A program made the translations under genes and the position numbers. The notes beneath the pieces were generated by a model. The model did not search any database. It was not told the DNA's origin and worked only from the letters and a program-made list of their open reading frames with translations. A DNA stretch of 8,561 bases from Phascolarctobacterium sp. (GTDB lineage Bacteria; Bacillota; Negativicutes; Acidaminococcales; Acidaminococcaceae), in NCBI GenBank assembly GCA_019417125.1, contig DXVZ01000024.1, positions 1 through 8,561 on the forward strand, written 5' to 3'. Position 1 is the stretch's first letter. Each line of letters opens with the position of its first letter. Positions 6,144-8,561 of the stretch are shown here, in pieces.

Positions 6144-7496
6144 TTGGATTATTTCGTGATAATTTTTAACATTATTGTAATTTTATTTTTAGTAGCGCTC
6201 AACGGTTTTTTCGTCGCGTCCGAGTTCTCGATAGTTAAGGTGCGCCCCTCAAGGCTGGATACTTTAATTAAGGAAGGCAGCAAACGCGCCGTTTACGCAC
6301 GCCAGGTAACGGAGCATTTAGATGCTTACCTTTCCGTAACGCAGCTGGGTATTACGCTGGCATCGCTGGGCTTAGGCTGGATTGGCGAACCAGCCGTTGC
6401 CAAAATGCTGGAACCTGTTTTCGGGCTGTTTAATCTGCCGCCGCAGCTTGAACACACCATTGCCTTTGTAGTAGGCTTTTCCGTCATCACGGCGCTGCAC
6501 ATTGTACTGGGCGAACTGGTGCCGAAGTCGCTGTCCATTCAAAAAACGGAAGCCATCGTGCTGTTTGTGGCGCGCCCGCTGATTATGTTCGACAAGCTGA
6601 TGTACCCGGCAGTATGGTTTTTAAACCACGTAGCCAACTGGACACTGCGCCGCATGGGCATTAACGCCGCCAGCGAGGCGGAAGAAGCGCACAACGAAGA
6701 AGAAATCCGCATTTTGATGGAAGAAAGCTACAAATACGGCTACATTGATAAAAGCGAGCTGACCTATCTGGACAATGTTTTCGATTTTTCAGACCGCAGC
6801 GCCGGCGAAATTATGGTGCCGCGCACGGACATGATTTGCCTGTACTTAGAGGACAGCTTTGACGAAAACATTAAAACCGCGCTGAACGAGCGCATGACGC
6901 GCTACCCTATCTGCGACGGCGACAAAGACCACATCATTGGCTTTCTGCATATTAAAGATTTGCTGCGCGCCCTTAACGACGGCAAAAAGCCCGATTTACG
7001 CACGTTGGCGCGCGACGTGCTGGAAGTGCCTGTATCCATGCCCATCAGCAACCTGCTGCGCCTTTTGCAGAAAGAGCGTAAGCAGCTGGCAATTTTGATT
7101 GACGAATACGGCGGCACCGCCGGTATGGTAACTACTGAAGATATTTTAGAAGAAATCGTCGGTGAAATTCAGGACGAATTTGACGAAGAACGCCCCGAAG
7201 TTGAAGAAGAAACTGACAAAACCTACTCCGTCGACGGCAAAATGCTGCTGGAAGATGTTAACGACCTGTTTGGCTTGGAGCTGGACGACAGCCAGTGCGA
7301 CACCATCGGCGGCTGGGTTTACACACAGCTTAATACACCGCCGCAGGTCGGGCAGGTGGTTAAACTGCCTAAGGCAGAAATTTCCGTTGAAGAAGTGGAA
7401 GCCCTGCGTATTACCCGTTTAAAAGTAAAACTTTTAACGCCGCTTGCCAGCATCAACCAAGGTATGCTGGACGAACACTTGCATAAGGATAATTAA
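6144..7496 (+). CDS. CNNM/CBS/CorC-domain membrane protein (hemolysin C family)
   Basis: Integral membrane protein of 450 residues with the full architecture of the YhdP/YtfL/CorC-like family. An N-terminal CNNM (DUF21) domain (about 1-190) has hydrophobic segments near 4-28, 60-85, 103-125 and 136-160, plus the conserved ALNGFFVASEFSIVKVR (18-34) and GELVPKS (123-129). A CBS pair follows (about 215-345) with EIMVPRTDM (222-230) and the signature IDEYGGTAGMVTTEDILEEI (319-338). A CorC/HlyC domain (about 357-436) closes it. Relatives are linked to Mg2+ or Co2+ export and binding of adenine nucleotides by the CBS pair; the 'hemolysin' label is historical. TTG is the only plausible start because a TAG lies two codons before it, and the N-terminus matches the family from LDYFVIIF onward. 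It has its own promoter and terminator. Ion specificity cannot be stated. Confidence 0.94.
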   Translation: MDYFVIIFNIIVILFLVALNGFFVASEFSIVKVRPSRLDTLIKEGSKRAVYARQVTEHLDAYLSVTQLGITLASLGLGWIGEPAVAKMLEPVFGLFNLPPQLEHTIAFVVGFSVITALHIVLGELVPKSLSIQKTEAIVLFVARPLIMFDKLMYPAVWFLNHVANWTLRRMGINAASEAEEAHNEEEIRILMEESYKYGYIDKSELTYLDNVFDFSDRSAGEIMVPRTDMICLYLEDSFDENIKTALNERMTRYPICDGDKDHIIGFLHIKDLLRALNDGKKPDLRTLARDVLEVPVSMPISNLLRLLQKERKQLAILIDEYGGTAGMVTTEDILEEIVGEIQDEFDEERPEVEEETDKTYSVDGKMLLEDVNDLFGLELDDSQCDTIGGWVYTQLNTPPQVGQVVKLPKAEISVEEVEALRITRLKVKLLTPLASINQGMLDEHLHKDN

Positions 7497-7498
7497 GC

Positions 7499-7530
7499 AA
7501 AAAGCCCGCTCATTAACGAGCGGGCTTTTT
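7499..7530. terminator. Strong bidirectional terminator after the CNNM gene
   Basis: A 13-bp perfect stem, AAAAAGCCCGCTC (7499-7511) with GAGCGGGCTTTTT (7518-7530), around a 6-nt loop. Its A and T flanks give U-tracts on both strands, so it ends the CNNM transcript and would also stop minus-strand transcription arriving from the right. It insulates the toxin-antitoxin locus from the left. Confidence 0.93.
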
Positions 7531-7544
7531 ATTTAAATACATAA

Positions 7545-7573
7545 TTAATTTTTATATGTAAACCTGTTAGAAT
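7545..7573 (+). promoter_or_regulatory. Candidate promoter of the toxin mRNA
   Basis: TAGAAT (7568-7573) with a TGT extension (7565-7567) forms an extended -10. The best -35 at 17-nt spacing is TTAATT (7545-7550), only three of six matches, in a very AT-rich stretch. Transcription should begin near G7580. The leader of about 58 nt carries the left arm of the inverted repeat. The promoter looks weaker than the antitoxin one, as expected for a type I toxin. Confidence 0.6.
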
Positions 7574-7621
7574 AGACAAGCACGACAAGTACCTATGCAG
7601 TCGGTTTTTCCACTCTGAAAT

Positions 7622-7633
7622 GGGTGGGGGTGG
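7622..7633 (+). promoter_or_regulatory. G-rich ribosome binding site of the toxin
   Basis: GGGTGGGGGTGG ends 4 nt before the toxin ATG. GGTACT (7632-7637), between the binding site and the start codon, is complementary to AGTACC (7588-7593) in the same leader. CCAC (7610-7613) can also pair with GTGG in this run. The site is therefore likely to be hidden by structure in the intact mRNA. The run of G-pairs might also form a two-tier quadruplex, which is speculative. Confidence 0.6.
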
Positions 7634-7637
7634 TACT

Positions 7638-7712
7638 ATGACCACATACGAAGCGTTATCGCTGATGATAATGTTTGCTATGTTAATAGTATCCATTTTT
7701 CGTCATAAATAA
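7638..7712 (+). CDS. Small holin-like toxin peptide, probable type I TA toxin
   Basis: A 24-residue peptide beginning MTTYEALSLMI, with a single hydrophobic span at about 7-21 (LSLMIMFAMLIVSIF) and a basic end RHK before TAA. The start MTTYEALSLM followed by an alanine/isoleucine-rich membrane helix and a charged tail is typical of the 'putative holin-like toxin' (Hol_Tox) family of Firmicutes, whose members act as membrane-damaging toxins in type I toxin-antitoxin loci such as TxpA/RatA. Known members are usually 25-40 residues, so this is short. It has an extended -10 promoter upstream and a very G-rich ribosome binding site 4 nt before ATG. A convergent RNA gene overlaps its 3' side, the expected antitoxin arrangement. 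It lies between two terminators' worth of non-coding DNA, not within a prophage. Family recognition is from memory of the N-terminal pattern; toxicity is inferred. Confidence 0.82.
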   Translation: MTTYEALSLMIMFAMLIVSIFRHK

Positions 7713-7719
7713 TGTAACG

Positions 7720-7753
7720 AAAAAAACCGCTTAACGCGCGGTTAAACGGCTTT
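7720..7753 (-). terminator. Terminator of the antitoxin RNA, weakly bidirectional
   Basis: Stem CCGCTTAAC (7727-7735) with GTTAAACGG (7741-7749), one C-A mismatch, loop GCGCG. Read on the minus strand it is followed by seven T residues (7726-7720), a good intrinsic terminator. Read on the plus strand it is followed only by CTTTCTCTC, so toxin transcription may stop here inefficiently and continue toward the right arm of the inverted repeat. Confidence 0.8.
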
Positions 7754-7812
7754 CTCTCAAACTATAAATTTGCAAGGGGAAGACCGACACCGCTACGCAT
7801 AGGTACTTCCGT
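7720..7812 (-). ncRNA. Predicted antisense antitoxin RNA (type I TA)
   Basis: A minus-strand transcript of about 93 nt is predicted, from the strong promoter at 7847-7819 (start near 7812-7814) to a hairpin followed by U7 at 7726-7720. It has no reading frame of note. It faces the toxin mRNA tail to tail and is complementary to it over at least the terminator stem (7720-7753), and over its full length if the toxin mRNA reads on. Its 5' end nearly duplicates the toxin leader, including AGTACC, which is complementary to GGTACT just before the toxin start codon. This could let it contact the ribosome binding site as well as the 3' end. The role is inferred from arrangement; the RNA itself is not shown to exist. 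Confidence 0.72.
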
Positions 7813-7818
7813 GCTTTT

Positions 7819-7847
7819 ATTATACAATTTTACCGCGCATTTTGCAA
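7819..7847 (-). promoter_or_regulatory. Strong promoter of the antitoxin RNA
   Basis: On the minus strand TTGCAA (7847-7842), exactly 17 nt, then a perfect TATAAT (7824-7819). It lies just past the stop codon of the HAD phosphatase gene. Of the promoters in the window this is one of the closest to consensus, and it is clearly better than the one facing it for the toxin. Confidence 0.8.
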
Positions 7848-7851
7848 GCGG

Positions 7852-7874
7852 CTTATTTACCGCAAATAAGTTTT
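7852..7874 (+). terminator. AT-rich hairpin at the HAD gene stop, possible distal toxin mRNA end
   Basis: CTTATTT (7852-7858), loop ACCGC, AAATAAG (7864-7870), then TTTT on the plus strand: a perfect 7-bp but AT-rich stem. It covers the stop codon of the minus-strand phosphatase gene. It could end a longer toxin transcript of about 295 nt, or simply reflect the codons there. On the minus strand no T-run follows. Confidence 0.35.
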
Positions 7875-8509
7875 ACAACTTCCTGCGGCGTTTGGCAAAT
7901 ATAATCCGCGCCTGCTTCTTCCAGTTCGCCGGGTGCTGCGTAGCCGTAGCGCACGCCTGCGGCTTTCAGCCCGCACTTTTTAGCGCCAATAATGTCATGG
8001 CGGCGGTCGCCAACCATCAGCACCTGCGCTTTTTCTGCTTTGCTAATGCCAAAATGTTTTAAAGCATCGGCAATAACATCTGCCTTAGTTGGCAGCGAGC
8101 CGTTAAAATCCGGCCCGGTAATGTAGGCAAAATACTGCGTCAGATCAAAATAATCCGCTACGCGGCGCGCAAATTCTACCGGCTTACTGGTGGCAACGGC
8201 AAGGGTATAGCCTTGTGCTTTCAGTGCGGCAAGCATCGCAGGCACGCCGGGGTAAACCTTGTTTTCGTAAATGCCGGTATCTTTAAAACGCTCGCGGTAC
8301 TTGCCGGTGCAAAAGCGCGCTTCTGCCTCCGCCATGCCGTAAAAATTCATAAAGCTTTCCAGCAGCGGCGGGCCGATAAAGGGGCGCAGCTTGTTTAAAT
8401 CCGGCTCATCAATGCCGCGCGCCGCCAGCGCGTACTGCACGCATTTGGTAATGCCCTCGGCAGAATCAGTGAGAGTGCCGTCCAGGTCGAAAAAAATGTA
8501 TTTAAACAT
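7853..8509 (-). CDS. HAD-superfamily phosphatase (phosphoglycolate phosphatase/5'-nucleotidase-like)
   Basis: Soluble phosphohydrolase of 218 residues, HAD subfamily IA with an alpha-helical cap. Motif I is FFDLDGTLTDS (6-16), with the nucleophile Asp8 and acid/base Asp10. Motif II is ATSKP (106-110, Ser108). The motif III lysine is probably Lys142 in PTKADVI, and motif IV is GDRRHD (167-172, Asp168 and Asp172). The cap begins near LRPFIGPPLLESF (41-53), a pattern I associate with Gph-like and 5'-nucleotidase-like members. All catalytic residues are present; the substrate cannot be assigned. ATG 8509 has AAAGGAG 7 nt upstream. No clear terminator for it lies before the antitoxin promoter, so its transcript may run into the antitoxin gene until the U7 terminator at 7720, adding antisense RNA against the toxin. 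Confidence 0.92.
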   Translation of the reverse strand: MFKYIFFDLDGTLTDSAEGITKCVQYALAARGIDEPDLNKLRPFIGPPLLESFMNFYGMAEAEARFCTGKYRERFKDTGIYENKVYPGVPAMLAALKAQGYTLAVATSKPVEFARRVADYFDLTQYFAYITGPDFNGSLPTKADVIADALKHFGISKAEKAQVLMVGDRRHDIIGAKKCGLKAAGVRYGYAAPGELEEAGADYICQTPQEVVKLICGK

Positions 8510-8541
8510 AAAATTACTCCTTTGCTATTTTTACAAGAGTA

Positions 8542-8547
8542 ATTATA
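8542..8547 (-). promoter_or_regulatory. Likely -10 box of the HAD phosphatase gene
   Basis: TATAAT on the minus strand about 33 nt before the start codon, in an AT-rich stretch. The -35 position would fall at or beyond the right edge of the window, so the promoter cannot be fully judged. Confidence 0.5.
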
Positions 8548-8561
8548 ATATAAGCATAGAT

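Larger units (their letters stand above)
7578..7816. repeat. Inverted repeat framing the toxin-antitoxin unit
   Basis: The left arm (7578-7598) and right arm (7797-7816) match as inverted copies: AAGCACG, a short non-matching step (AC versus G), then 12 identical bases AAGTACCTATGC. A second block continues inward: GTCGGTTTTTCC (7600-7611) against GGGAAGACCGAC (7777-7788), fully pairable in RNA with two G-U pairs. The arms lie at the predicted 5' ends of the two convergent transcripts, so both RNAs would begin with almost the same sequence. A toxin mRNA reading through 7816 could pair its 5' end with its 3' end. No target-site duplication flanks the arms. Confidence 0.85.

Noticed and set aside
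7638..7712. True phage holin
   Set aside because: At 24 residues with one membrane span it is far shorter than holins, and no lysin or other phage gene is nearby; the 'holin-like' family name is historical.
7578..7816. Small transposable element (MITE) with 20-bp terminal inverted repeats
   Set aside because: No target-site duplication is visible at the flanks, the arms coincide with predicted transcription starts, and the interior encodes an organised toxin-antitoxin unit; RNA function explains the repeat better.

Overview
The window looks like an ordinary chromosomal stretch of a low-to-mid GC Bacillota (Firmicutes) bacterium. The support is the strong AGGAGG-type ribosome binding sites, TTGACA/TATAAT-type promoters, frequent extended -10 elements, U-tract hairpin terminators, a PASTA-bearing class B PBP, and a formate-tetrahydrofolate ligase of the kind found in anaerobes. 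My guess is the Negativicutes (Acidaminococcus/Phascolarctobacterium-like), from overall sequence feel only. No phage genes, insertion sequence, CRISPR array, tRNA or rRNA was seen.

Minus-strand block, about 5190 down to 1: an extended -10 promoter drives trmB (tRNA m7G46 methyltransferase), then a SEDS glycosyltransferase (FtsW type), then its probable partner transpeptidase (FtsI/SpoVD-type PBP2 with one PASTA domain). trmB and ftsW are 8 nt apart. ftsW and the PBP gene overlap by 4 nt once the PBP start is moved to the ATG at 3286. After an 86-nt gap comes fhs (formate-tetrahydrofolate ligase), which runs off the left edge.

Plus-strand block, 5263-7530: a small FMN nitroreductase with its own consensus promoter and terminator, then a CNNM/CBS/CorC membrane transporter-like protein. 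The latter has an unusual leader. Two 11-bp direct repeats lie at its promoter, and a perfect hairpin sits between a strong Shine-Dalgarno and a distant TTG start codon. A strong bidirectional terminator closes the gene.

The 356-nt gap 7497-7852 is the most interesting part. It holds a 24-residue hydrophobic peptide that I recognise as a holin-like (Hol_Tox-type) type I toxin. A convergent minus-strand RNA gene faces it, with a near-consensus promoter and a U7 terminator, and is the probable antisense antitoxin. The two predicted RNAs do not just overlap at their 3' ends. They also start with nearly the same 5' sequence, because the promoter/leader regions form an inverted repeat. The leader motif AGTACC is complementary to GGTACT directly in front of the toxin start codon and to a third site in the 3' arm, suggesting a fold-back translational switch.

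The right edge carries a HAD-family phosphatase on the minus strand, whose 3' end abuts the antitoxin promoter.
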